Shown here piece after piece: positions 1-5,081 of a stretch of 7,707 nt of DNA (its first letter is position 1; each line of letters starts with the position of its first letter). The position numbers and the translations under genes are program-made. Below the pieces are notes generated by a model. The model was not told the origin of the DNA. It did no database searches and saw only the letters and a list, made by a program, of their open reading frames with translations. Origin of the DNA: Spirochaetota bacterium (GTDB taxonomy: Bacteria > Spirochaetota > Brevinematia > DTOW01); the NCBI GenBank assembly GCA_028276145.1, contig JAPYWX010000070.1, positions 1 through 7,707 of the forward strand, in the 5' to 3' direction.

Positions 1-118
1 TCCTAAAAGCACTTATGCTAAATAGTAATTCTTTACTAGGATTAAGGGAGGCAGAGCCTCCCTTAGAATCTCAAGGGTAGGCGTGACTACTTAAAGGTAC
101 TTATAGCACTAATTTTAT
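1..118. other. Non-coding region downstream of the peroxiredoxin gene, repeat-bearing
   Basis: I find no coding frame here. The stretch begins with degenerate palindromic units (AAAGCACTTATGCTAAATAGTA at about 6-27, read in two pieces), then a perfect 10-bp hairpin (43-65), an AGAATCTCAAGG box (65-76) and a GTACTTATAGCAC unit (97-109). It lies just past the stop codon of the minus-strand peroxiredoxin gene, so it probably forms the 3' untranslated region of that transcript. No T-run follows the hairpin on either strand, so a classical intrinsic terminator is not supported. Confidence 0.6.
43..65 (+). repeat. Perfect 10-bp inverted repeat with AGA loop
   Basis: TAAGGGAGGC (43-52) pairs with GCCTCCCTTA (56-65) around the 3-base loop AGA. 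It is followed by AGAATCTCAAGG. The hairpin at 4611-4631 has the same shape and the same flanking box, with a different stem sequence. The pair therefore looks like two copies of one repeat family whose stems have changed while keeping their pairing. Confidence 0.7.
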
Positions 119-592
119 TCAATTACTCTCTAAAAACTTTTTTATCTCTTCTACGTGTCCATCAACTTTGACATTTCTGTATATTTTTATTATTTTGCCT
201 TTCTCGTCAATTATGAAAGTACTTCTTTCAATTCCCATTGTTTTCTTACCATACATGTTTTTCTCTTTCCATACCCCATATTTTTTTATTGCCTCAAGTT
301 TTTCATCGCTTAGTAATGGGAAATTTAGGTTGTATTTTTGTTTGAATTTTTTGTGTGATTCTACGCTGTCTGCACTAACTCCTAGAACAACGACATTTTT
401 ACTTTGTAGTACTCCTAAATTATCCCGGAATGAGCACGCCTCTTTTGTGCATCCTGGTGTATCATCTTTTGGGTAGAAATAAAGAATTACCTTTTTACCT
501 TTTAGGTCACTGAGTTTTATTGTTTCTCCTGAATCTGAAGGCAAAGCGAAGTCTGGGGCATCAAAGCCTACTTGTAAGTCAACATAGTCCAT
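119..592 (-). CDS. bcp: Peroxiredoxin, Bcp/PrxQ type (thioredoxin-dependent thiol peroxidase)
   Basis: This 157-residue cytoplasmic peroxidase reduces hydrogen peroxide and organic hydroperoxides, and is normally recharged by thioredoxin. It has the thioredoxin-fold AhpC/TSA layout: APDFALPS near residues 12-19, the strand VILYFYPKDDTPGCT with peroxidatic Cys48, resolving Cys53 five residues on (the atypical 2-Cys spacing of PrxQ), and the conserved Arg123 in ERSTFIID. The frame could be extended upstream to a codon at 743-745. I chose the ATG at 590-592 because AAAGGAGGG stands just before it, the family starts here, and the extra 51 codons have no homologous look and run through intergenic repeat units. 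The stop is TGA. The gene stands alone on the minus strand, with a 16-base palindrome about 40 bases upstream. The family call is firm; the physiological substrate is not shown. Confidence 0.95.
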   Translation of the reverse strand: MDYVDLQVGFDAPDFALPSDSGETIKLSDLKGKKVILYFYPKDDTPGCTKEACSFRDNLGVLQSKNVVVLGVSADSVESHKKFKQKYNLNFPLLSDEKLEAIKKYGVWKEKNMYGKKTMGIERSTFIIDEKGKIIKIYRNVKVDGHVEEIKKFLESN

Positions 593-596
593 AATT

Positions 597-605
597 CCCT
601 CCTTT
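597..605 (-). promoter_or_regulatory. Ribosome binding site that sets the peroxiredoxin start
   Basis: On the minus strand the sequence AAAGGAGGG lies 4 bases before the ATG at 590-592. It is a near-perfect Shine-Dalgarno sequence and is the main reason for preferring this start over the codon 51 triplets upstream. Confidence 0.85.
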
Positions 606-634
606 TTTAAAAGGTAGCAATGAGCATAGATAAA

Positions 635-650
635 GTCAAAAGTTTTTGAC
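635..650 (-). promoter_or_regulatory. 16-base palindrome upstream of peroxiredoxin (possible operator)
   Basis: GTCAAAA (635-641) and TTTTGAC (644-650) form a perfect 7-bp inverted repeat with a 2-base centre. It lies 43 bases upstream of the peroxiredoxin start codon and differs from the GTGCTT repeat family. On the minus strand one arm contains TTGACT, a good -35 hexamer, but the best -10 at the right distance (TACCTT, 611-616) would put the transcript start on the ribosome binding site. I therefore read it as a possible regulator site near the promoter. The sequence does not match the PerR box I know. Confidence 0.3.
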
Positions 651-679
651 TGTTGTGTGAAGATGTAGGAAGTTAGATA

Positions 680-711
680 TCTTCTAATAGTACTTGTGCT
701 TAATAGAATTT
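680..711 (+). repeat. Two tandem ~16-base palindromic units
   Basis: A degenerate copy (TCTTCTAATAGTACTT, 680-695) is followed directly by GTGCTTAATAGAATTT (696-711). Both match the window-wide consensus GTGCTTAATAGCACTT, with the second arm decayed in each. They fall inside the upstream extension of the peroxiredoxin frame and so support treating that extension as non-coding. Confidence 0.55.
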
Positions 712-761
712 CTTCATTAGTGTTGAGGTAGGATTTAGCCTCCATCAGAATTTTAGGGTGG

Positions 762-801
762 AGTGCTTCGTAGCACTGCTTAGTGCTTCATAGCACTTAC
801 A
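762..801 (+). repeat. Tandem pair of 20-base palindromic units
   Basis: AGTGCT-TCGT-AGCACT (762-777) and AGTGCT-TCAT-AGCACT (782-797) are perfect 6-bp inverted repeats with 4-base loops, each followed by a 4-base spacer, so the period is exactly 20 bases. They are the best preserved palindromes of the GTGCTT/AGCAC family in the window, and an AGAATTTTAGG box (747-757) lies immediately before them. Confidence 0.75.
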
Positions 802-854
802 GAATCTTCTTAATTAAGTGCTCAAGGTTATATAGTTCTTTGATAGCTAAAGAG

Positions 855-879
855 TGTTGGAAAACGTAGTTTTCCAACA
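855..879. repeat. Perfect 11-bp hairpin
   Basis: TGTTGGAAAAC (855-865) pairs perfectly with GTTTTCCAACA (869-879) around the loop GTA. There is no following T-run on either strand (plus: ATAAATGG; minus: CTCTTTAG). It lies downstream of the minus-strand secreted-protein gene and could stabilise that transcript's 3' end, but a terminator role is not proven. Confidence 0.6.
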
Positions 880-912
880 ATAAATGGGGTGGGCGGGTCT
901 ACTAAAAATTAT

Positions 913-958
913 GTACTAAATAGCACCTTGTGCTAAAAGCTCTTTTGCTTAATAGCAC
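913..958 (+). repeat. Run of three ~16-base palindromic units
   Basis: GTACTAAATAGCAC (913-926), GTGCTAAAAGCTC (930-942) and TTGCTTAATAGCAC (945-958) follow each other at spacings of 17 and 15 bases. The junction TAGCAC-CTT-GTGCTA (921-935) is itself a perfect 6-bp inverted repeat, so the run can fold either within or between units. It ends five bases before the stop codon of the secreted-protein gene. Confidence 0.6.
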
Positions 959-962
959 TCTC

Positions 963-1646
963 TTATTTGTAATTGGATAAATCAAACACACTTTCGGGTA
1001 ACTCGTTAGTTGAGATTTTTGATAGATATGTAACCCTCTTTTCGTAATAAAGAGGTGCCTTTATTATGTCTAGGCTTTCAGCAACTGTTCCAAAGACGAA
1101 GTATTTTTTAATGTTTGGTTCTATTTCCATGTTATTAAAACCAAAAATTTTTAAAAACTCATCTATGTTGAATTCTATTCCTGCTGTTTTTAGCATGTTA
1201 GAGTTGTATTCGTTAAGTGTGTTTTTAGCAATGTCTAAAGTTATGTAATAATATCCACCAAAGTTGTTTGTAATCTTTACACATTCAAAGCCCATTATGT
1301 TCTTTTTTTCAGAGGTTGAAAATATTTTTATATTAACACCAAATGTTTTGATTAAGGAAAATACTCGGTTTATCCTATCTGATAAGTCTTTGAGGTAATT
1401 TGATACGCTATTGTACACTTTGACATTTCCGTTTTCTTTTACAAACACTTTGTTTTGTGTTAGGTCTATGAGTGTTGTTCTTTTCATTCCTGTCATTTGT
1501 ATGAGCTGCTTGTTTGTCTTTACATACATCCTTGTGTAGTTAGTTTCATTATCGTTCACTATCGTTATTTGCTCGTAGAATAAGTCTGCGTAAGAAATTG
1601 GCGTTAGAAGAATCACGAAAATCAAAAGAAAAAACGAATTTTTCAT
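963..1646 (-). CDS. Secreted protein of unknown function, DUF4412-like
   Basis: The 227-residue product starts with a clear signal peptide: Lys2, a hydrophobic core at about 4-16, and a likely cleavage site after SYA (residue 20). It is therefore exported, probably to the periplasm. There is no lipobox. The mature part is rich in beta strands, with short lines such as MYVKTNKQLIQMTG and TLIDLTQNKVFV, then NIMGFECVKI around the only cysteine (Cys122), and an ending ELPESVFDLSNYK. This order recalls DUF4412-type periplasmic proteins, which have an I-x-GYEC-like motif and end in 'lFelP.gYk'; the match is by eye and weak. I prefer the ATG at 1644-1646 to the TTG two codons upstream because AGGG lies 7 bases before the ATG and only 1 base before the TTG. 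The gene stands alone, and no partner indicates its role. Confidence 0.75.
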   Translation of the reverse strand: MKNSFFLLIFVILLTPISYADLFYEQITIVNDNETNYTRMYVKTNKQLIQMTGMKRTTLIDLTQNKVFVKENGNVKVYNSVSNYLKDLSDRINRVFSLIKTFGVNIKIFSTSEKKNIMGFECVKITNNFGGYYYITLDIAKNTLNEYNSNMLKTAGIEFNIDEFLKIFGFNNMEIEPNIKKYFVFGTVAESLDIIKAPLYYEKRVTYLSKISTNELPESVFDLSNYK

Positions 1647-1669
1647 ATTCAAACCCTGGTATTTGAGTA

Positions 1670-1699
1670 AATATAATAATGGGATTGTGTGGCATTCAA
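1670..1699 (-). promoter_or_regulatory. Likely sigma-70-type promoter of the secreted-protein gene
   Basis: On the minus strand TTGAAT (plus 1694-1699) and TATATT (plus 1670-1675) are 18 bases apart and match the -35 and -10 consensus at 4/6 and 5/6 positions. Transcription would start near 1663, giving a leader of about 16 bases that still includes the AGGG at 1654-1657. Confidence 0.45.
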
Positions 1700-1711
1700 A
1701 TTTTCTTGATT

Positions 1712-1739
1712 GTGCTTAAAAATTTGTGCTTTGGGCACA
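1712..1739 (+). repeat. Two degenerate GTGCTT units
   Basis: GTGCTTAAAAATTT (1712-1725) is followed by GTGCTTTGGGCAC (1726-1738). In the second copy TGTGC (1725-1729) pairs with GCACA (1735-1739). They lie in the divergent intergenic region, which therefore also carries the repeat, though in decayed form. Confidence 0.45.
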
Positions 1740-1752
1740 CCGTTTGGGGAGT

Positions 1753-1774
1753 AGAGAGGGGCTTACACCTCTCT
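1753..1774 (+). repeat. 7-bp hairpin, AGAGAGG/CCTCTCT
   Basis: AGAGAGG (1753-1759) pairs with CCTCTCT (1768-1774) around an 8-base loop. Its left arm is the same purine string seen at 4784-4790 and 4884-4890, so it belongs to the window's hairpin family. It lies about 85 bases upstream of the ACT-domain gene and would be in that gene's leader or promoter region. Confidence 0.5.
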
Positions 1775-1858
1775 CAATAAAATTCAGTCAAACCTGTTTG
1801 ATTTTCAATAGAATCATTTAGTTTGATTAGTTTAGTTATCTATTTTCAGAATTCAGGC

Positions 1859-2404
1859 ATGAAAAGGTTGTCTTTAGTTTGTATGGGTAAGGACAAGCCT
1901 GGTATAGTGGCTAAGGTTTCAGAAGTGCTTTTTAGGGTTGGTGGAAGTATTGAAGGCTCAAGGATGTCTCTAATTCAGGGTGAATTTGCTATAATAATGA
2001 TATTTAATCTCTTTGACGAGAGTAAGTATAAACTTCTTAAGAGGGAACTAAAGAGAGTTGAGTATGAGATGGATATAGATATAAATATTAGGGAGATTTT
2101 TGAAGATGAGTATGTTGAGTTTGAAAAATATCCTGAGAGGGAGTTTGTTTTGAATGTCTATGGTGCTGATAAGCCAGGTATCGTTTTCAATGTTACCAAT
2201 GTTCTCTACATGAACAACATTAACATAATTGATTTGTATAGTGATGTTATTCCTTCCGAGAAGGGTAAAGTTTATGTTATGTCTATAACAGTTGATGGTA
2301 CGAATATCCCTTCTGTTGATTTTCTTAGAGATAAGGTTGAGAAGGTTTGTAGGGAGATGGGCTTGGAGGTTAGTGTACAAAAGGCTGATAGGTTGGAGAT
2401 GTAA
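1859..2404 (+). CDS. Double-ACT-domain protein, GcvR-like amino-acid sensor
   Basis: The 181-residue cytoplasmic protein is two ACT domains in a row, as in GcvR, the accessory repressor of the glycine cleavage operon in enterobacteria. The first domain (about 3-80) begins RLSLVCMGKDKPGIV and the second (about 96-178) begins FVLNVYGADKPGIV. Both carry the D-K-P-G-I-V turn that marks this group and usually forms part of an amino-acid-binding dimer interface. No catalytic or DNA-binding domain is present, so a role through ligand or protein binding is likely; glycine as ligand is only inferred from the family. I start at the ATG at 1859-1861 because the first ACT strand begins right after it. 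A TTG 12 codons upstream is possible, and neither start has a good ribosome binding site. Peptide deformylase follows 3 bases after the stop, so the two are almost certainly co-transcribed. Confidence 0.85.
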   Translation: MKRLSLVCMGKDKPGIVAKVSEVLFRVGGSIEGSRMSLIQGEFAIIMIFNLFDESKYKLLKRELKRVEYEMDIDINIREIFEDEYVEFEKYPEREFVLNVYGADKPGIVFNVTNVLYMNNINIIDLYSDVIPSEKGKVYVMSITVDGTNIPSVDFLRDKVEKVCREMGLEVSVQKADRLEM

Positions 2405-2407
2405 GCT

Positions 2408-2920
2408 ATGGCAAATTTGGAAATTATAAAATTTCCTGACGAAAGGCTTAAGATAGTTTCATCCGAAGTTTCATTGAATAAAGAAAACGAGGTGAAATTA
2501 CAAGCTTTCATAGATGACTTGATTGAGACTATGTATAATGCTCCCGGTGGTATTGGAATATCTGCTCCGCAGGTTGGAGTTCACAAGAGAATAATAGTTG
2601 TTGATGCTAGGTATCACAAGAAAACTACTGTGTCACACGGATTGGTTGTTTTAATCAATCCTATAATTATTTATAGTGAGGGGGCTGTCGTAGTTAGAGA
2701 AGGATGTATGAGTATTCCTGATTATACTGGTAACGTTGAAAGAAGTTACAAACTAATTGTTAAGGGTTTTGATAGAGAATTTAAAGAAATTGAAATAGAG
2801 ACGGAAGGAATGGAGGCAGTTGTTTTTCAACATGAGATAGACCACCTTAACGGTATTTTGTTTGTTGATAGGATAAAAAATCCTTCTACTGACCTTTTTT
2901 TAAGAAAGAAATATTTGTAG
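2408..2920 (+). CDS. def: Peptide deformylase
   Basis: This 170-residue metalloenzyme removes the formyl group from the first methionine of new proteins at the ribosome. All three signature motifs are intact: GGIGISAPQVG (residues 47-57, with Gln55), EGCMSIPD (98-105, with metal ligand Cys100) and QHEIDHLNG (141-149, with metal ligands His142 and His146 and catalytic Glu143). Length and spacing are normal for bacterial deformylases. The start ATG lies 3 bases after the TAA of the ACT-domain gene, and its ribosome binding site (GGAG, 2395-2398) lies inside that gene's last codons, which suggests translational coupling. Methionyl-tRNA formyltransferase, a common neighbour of def, is not in the window. 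The Cys ligand implies an iron- or nickel/zinc-type active site as in the whole family. Confidence 0.97.
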   Translation: MANLEIIKFPDERLKIVSSEVSLNKENEVKLQAFIDDLIETMYNAPGGIGISAPQVGVHKRIIVVDARYHKKTTVSHGLVVLINPIIIYSEGAVVVREGCMSIPDYTGNVERSYKLIVKGFDREFKEIEIETEGMEAVVFQHEIDHLNGILFVDRIKNPSTDLFLRKKYL

Positions 2921-2932
2921 TCTTAAAAACTG

Positions 2933-2961
2933 TTGAAAATGTTTTTTTATTCATTTATTGT
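2933..2961 (+). promoter_or_regulatory. Possible promoter of the GH57 gene
   Basis: TTGAAA (2933-2938) and TATTGT (2956-2961) are 17 bases apart, matching the sigma-70-type consensus at 5/6 and 4/6 positions. Initiation near 2968 would give a leader of about 23 bases including the ribosome binding site. This would let the branching enzyme be expressed apart from def, although readthrough from def is also possible across the 70-base gap. Confidence 0.4.
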
Positions 2962-2974
2962 TTTTCTGAAAATT

Positions 2975-2982
2975 AAGGAGGT
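2975..2982 (+). promoter_or_regulatory. Strong ribosome binding site of the GH57 gene
   Basis: AAGGAGGT is the full Shine-Dalgarno sequence and stands 8 bases before the ATG at 2991. It is the best plus-strand ribosome binding site in the window and suggests high translation of the enzyme. Confidence 0.85.
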
Positions 2983-2990
2983 CAGGAAGT

Positions 2991-4601
2991 ATGGCTAAAG
3001 GATATTGGATGTTGGTTTTACATGCTCATTTGCCGTTTGTTAGGCATCCAGAGTATACGGATGCTATGGAAGAGAGATGGTTGTTTGAGGCAATGAGTGA
3101 GACTTATATCCCTTTGCTTATGATGTTTGAGAGGTTGGTTAACGAAGGAGTTGATTTTAGGGTTACTATGTCTATTACTCCTCCTTTAGCTAACATGTTA
3201 GGTGATAAGTTACTTCAGGATAGGTACGAAAGGCATATTCAGAAGTTAATAGAATTAGCTGAAAAGGAGATACACAGGACTAGGTGGTTACCAGAGTTTC
3301 ATGAGACAGCTAAAATGTATTTGAAGCACTTTAAGGACGCTTTGGATGTGTTTTATAAGTACAATAGGAACCTTTTGAATGGATTTAAAATGTTCCAAGA
3401 TTTAGGTAAACTTGAGATAATAACATGTAGTGCTACTCACGGCTATGCGCCACTTATGGAAATGTATCCGAATGCTGTTAGAGCTCAGTATTTGGTGGCT
3501 AAGAGAGATTATGAAAGAGTTTTTGGTAAATCACCTAGGGGTGTTTGGAATGCTGAGTGTGCTTATTATCCTGGGCTTGAAGAAATACTAAAAGAAGCTG
3601 GTATAAGGTTCTTCTTTGTTGATACTCACGGTATTCTCTATGCTGATAGAAGACCAAAGTATGGTGTGTTCGCACCGATGTACACAAGAAACGGTATAGC
3701 TTTCTTTGGTAGGGATGTTGAGACTTCTAAATCTGTTTGGAGTGCTAAAGAGGGGTATCCTGGAGATCCTTGGTATAGAGAATTTTACAGAGATTTGGGA
3801 TACGATGCTGACTATGATTATATTAGACCTTACATACACGAGAGTGGAATTAGGCTGATGACAGGTATAAAGTACTACAGGATAACAGGACATGATGTTC
3901 CTCTTGATAGGAAAGAACCATATAATCCTCAAAAAGCTATGGAGAGAGTTTGGGAGCATGCTGGCAACTTTATATTCAATAGGCAGAGGCAGATAGAATG
4001 GCTTTCGGGAATGATGGATAGAGAACCTTTAATTGTTTCTATGTACGATGCAGAGTTGTTTGGTCACTGGTGGTTTGAAGGTCCACAATTTTTGTATGCT
4101 GTTATAAAGAAATGTTGGGAGTCGAGGAATTGGGAGACTCAAGTTGAGACGATAAGTCCTATGGAGTATTTACAGAGGTATCCAAAGAATCAGGTTGCTA
4201 CGCCACCAATGTGTAGTTGGGGGTACAAGGGATACAATGAGTTTTGGCTCTCTGGTCCTAACGATTGGATATACAGGCACCTGCATAAAGCTGATGAGAA
4301 GATGATAGAATTAGCCAATAAGTTTAAGCATACGAAGGATCCACTTATTGAAAGGGCTCTGAATCAAATGGCTAGGGAGTTATTACTCGCGCAGTCTTCA
4401 GACTGGGCTTTCATAATGAGAACGGGTACTACTGTTGAGTACGCAGTTAAGAGGACAAAGGATCACATAAATAGAGTATTTAAGATCTATGAGATGGTTC
4501 AGTCAGGGCATATTGATGTTGAGTGGCTTAAGTACATAGAGTACCTCGATAACATATTCCCGGAAATTGACTTTAGGTATTACGCAGATCCTGATAAATA
4601 G
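2991..4601 (+). CDS. GH57 family 1,4-alpha-glucan branching enzyme (DUF1957/AmyC type)
   Basis: The 536-residue cytoplasmic enzyme belongs to glycoside hydrolase family 57, whose branching members move alpha-1,4 chains to alpha-1,6 positions in glycogen-like glucans. The conserved regions appear in order: LHAHLPFVRHPE (10-21, with His11 and His13), GVWNAECAYYPGLEE (184-198, with Glu189 as expected nucleophile), MYDAELFGHWWFEGP (351-365, with Asp353 as expected acid/base), and AQSSDWAFI (467-475) in the C-terminal helical domain. Length is typical of the family. In the third region I see WNAEC where many members have WLPEC or WLAEC; the catalytic Glu is kept. It could instead be a GH57 amylase or glucanotransferase, but the AELFGHWWFEGP and SSDW signatures favour branching. 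It has its own promoter candidate and a strong ribosome binding site. No other glycogen gene lies nearby in the window. The stop is TAG, with a hairpin downstream. Confidence 0.9.
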   Translation: MAKGYWMLVLHAHLPFVRHPEYTDAMEERWLFEAMSETYIPLLMMFERLVNEGVDFRVTMSITPPLANMLGDKLLQDRYERHIQKLIELAEKEIHRTRWLPEFHETAKMYLKHFKDALDVFYKYNRNLLNGFKMFQDLGKLEIITCSATHGYAPLMEMYPNAVRAQYLVAKRDYERVFGKSPRGVWNAECAYYPGLEEILKEAGIRFFFVDTHGILYADRRPKYGVFAPMYTRNGIAFFGRDVETSKSVWSAKEGYPGDPWYREFYRDLGYDADYDYIRPYIHESGIRLMTGIKYYRITGHDVPLDRKEPYNPQKAMERVWEHAGNFIFNRQRQIEWLSGMMDREPLIVSMYDAELFGHWWFEGPQFLYAVIKKCWESRNWETQVETISPMEYLQRYPKNQVATPPMCSWGYKGYNEFWLSGPNDWIYRHLHKADEKMIELANKFKHTKDPLIERALNQMARELLLAQSSDWAFIMRTGTTVEYAVKRTKDHINRVFKIYEMVQSGHIDVEWLKYIEYLDNIFPEIDFRYYADPDK

Positions 4602-4610
4602 TTTTTATAA

Positions 4611-4631
4611 AAGGAAGGCTCTGCCTTCCTT
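4611..4631 (+). repeat. Perfect 9-bp hairpin after the GH57 gene
   Basis: AAGGAAGGC (4611-4619) pairs with GCCTTCCTT (4623-4631) around the loop TCT. It lies 10 bases after the GH57 stop codon, and AGAATTTTAGG follows directly. Placement fits a transcript 3'-end hairpin; flanking sequence ties it to the repeat family at 43-76. Confidence 0.7.
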
Positions 4632-4643
4632 AGAATTTTAGGT

Positions 4644-4663
4644 GTGCTTATAGCACTTTTTTT
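4644..4663 (+). terminator. Possible intrinsic terminator of the GH57 gene
   Basis: GTGC (4644-4647) and GCAC (4653-4656) form a short stem around TTATA, and seven Ts follow at once (4657-4663). The stem is only 4 bp, but the hairpin at 4611-4631 just upstream could help. The stem is also one unit of the 16-base palindromic repeat family, so a repeat seems to have been used as, or to resemble, a terminator. Confidence 0.45.
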
Positions 4664-4682
4664 AATTCTATATTCAGAAGAG

Positions 4683-4707
4683 TTAAGAGAGTCAAAGTTT
4701 CTCTTAA
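4683..4707 (+). repeat. Perfect 8-bp hairpin
   Basis: TTAAGAGA (4683-4690) pairs with TCTCTTAA (4700-4707) around a 9-base loop. It follows the T-run of the possible GH57 terminator and has the purine-left arm typical of the other hairpins. No T-run follows. Confidence 0.5.
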
Positions 4708-4716
4708 TCAAATAAG

Positions 4717-4764
4717 GTGATTGATATCACTTGTGCTTAATAGTACGTTGTGCTTTATAGCACT
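4717..4764 (+). repeat. Run of three ~16-base palindromic units
   Basis: GTGATTGATATCAC (4717-4730), GTGCTTAATAGTAC (4733-4746) and GTGCTTTATAGCAC (4750-4763) start 16 and 17 bases apart. In the first copy both arms are changed yet still pair (GTGAT with ATCAC), which suggests that pairing is kept. A further decayed copy (TTGCTTACCATAAAGC) follows. Confidence 0.7.
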
Positions 4765-4782
4765 CTTGCTTACCATAAAGCT

Positions 4783-4803
4783 TAGAGAGGTGAAGCCTTT
4801 CTA
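4783..4803 (+). repeat. 8-bp hairpin with one G-T pair
   Basis: TAGAGAGG (4783-4790) pairs with CCTTTCTA (4796-4803), with one wobble, around the loop TGAAG. It carries the same AGAGAGG left arm as the hairpins at 1753 and 4884, and separates the two runs of palindromic units. Confidence 0.5.
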
Positions 4804-4819
4804 CAACGAATAGGGTGAT

Positions 4820-4865
4820 GTACTTAATAGCACTTGTGCCTAAGGCACTTTGTGCTTGAAGCACC
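4820..4865 (+). repeat. Run of three 16-base palindromic units with exact period
   Basis: GTACTTAATAGCAC (4820-4833), GTGCCTAAGGCAC (4836-4848) and GTGCTTGAAGCAC (4852-4864) start exactly 16 bases apart. The second and third have longer pairing (GTGCC/GGCAC and GTGCTT/AAGCAC) than the consensus through matched changes in both arms. This is the clearest tandem run in the window. Confidence 0.75.
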
Positions 4866-4868
4866 TTC

Positions 4869-4910
4869 TTAATTAGAGAGTGAAGAGAGGTTAGACCTCT
4901 CTTTAATTAA
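4869..4910 (+). repeat. Two-part hairpin, 9-bp inner and 7-bp outer stem
   Basis: AAGAGAGGT (4883-4891) pairs perfectly with ACCTCTCTT (4895-4903) around TAG. Outside it TTAATTA (4869-4875) pairs with TAATTAA (4904-4910), leaving a 7-base bulge (4876-4882) on the left only. It directly follows the tandem units at 4820-4865. Confidence 0.6.
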
Positions 4911-4952
4911 TTGGGAGTTGGTGGGAATTGCTTTTAAAGTATTTTGTGCTAA

Positions 4953-4981
4953 TTCTTAATGAAGAAAGAAGCAGGTATAAC
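4953..4981 (+). promoter_or_regulatory. Possible promoter of the HD-GYP transcript
   Basis: TATAAC (4976-4981) matches the -10 consensus at 5/6 positions, and TTCTTA (4953-4958), a weak -35, lies 17 bases before it. Initiation near 4988 would give a leader of about 190 bases that begins just before the structured region at 4999-5058. Confidence 0.3.
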
Positions 4982-4998
4982 TTATTATGAATTTTTTA

Positions 4999-5058
4999 AC
5001 TCAGTCACTAACTACCGGAGGGTAGAGAGGAGGGTGTTTTGCCCCTAAATGACAGAGT
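4999..5058 (+). ncRNA. Possible structured leader RNA (three-helix junction)
   Basis: ACTCAGTCA (4999-5007) pairs with TGACAGAGT (5050-5058), giving 8 pairs with one A-A mismatch. The closed region holds two further hairpins: CTACC/GGTAG (5012-5016 with 5021-5025, loop GGAG) and AGGG/CCCT (5031-5034 with 5043-5046). This is a compact three-way junction of 60 bases lying 119 bases before the HD-GYP start codon. It does not match the riboswitch cores I know, including both c-di-GMP classes. It could also be a chance fold or a diverged copy of the local hairpin repeats, with which it shares GTAGAGAGG. Confidence 0.3.
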
Positions 5059-5081
5059 AAAGTATATATGAGAGTGATTGT

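Larger units (their letters stand above)
593..962. other. 370-base intergenic region between two minus-strand genes
   Basis: I see no gene here. Reading left to right it holds the peroxiredoxin ribosome binding site and palindrome, tandem units at 680-711, an AGAATTTTAGG box (747-757), a 20-base tandem repeat (762-801), a perfect 11-bp hairpin (855-879), a G-rich stretch near 885-898, and another run of units at 913-958 that ends just before the stop codon of the secreted-protein gene. Confidence 0.6.

Noticed and set aside
593..745. A 51-codon N-terminal extension of the peroxiredoxin gene
   Set aside because: A strong ribosome binding site precedes the ATG at 592, the family starts there, and the extension contains intergenic repeat units.
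1823..1858. TTG start 12 codons upstream for the ACT-domain gene
   Set aside because: It has no ribosome binding site, and the extra residues lie outside the first ACT domain; it remains possible because the chosen ATG also lacks a good site.
4717..4865. CRISPR array
   Set aside because: The units are only about 16 bases, abut each other with 2-3 bases between them, and have no unique spacers of normal length.
4999..5058. Known c-di-GMP riboswitch or hammerhead ribozyme
   Set aside because: The conserved core sequences of these RNAs are absent on both strands; only the three-helix shape is shared.
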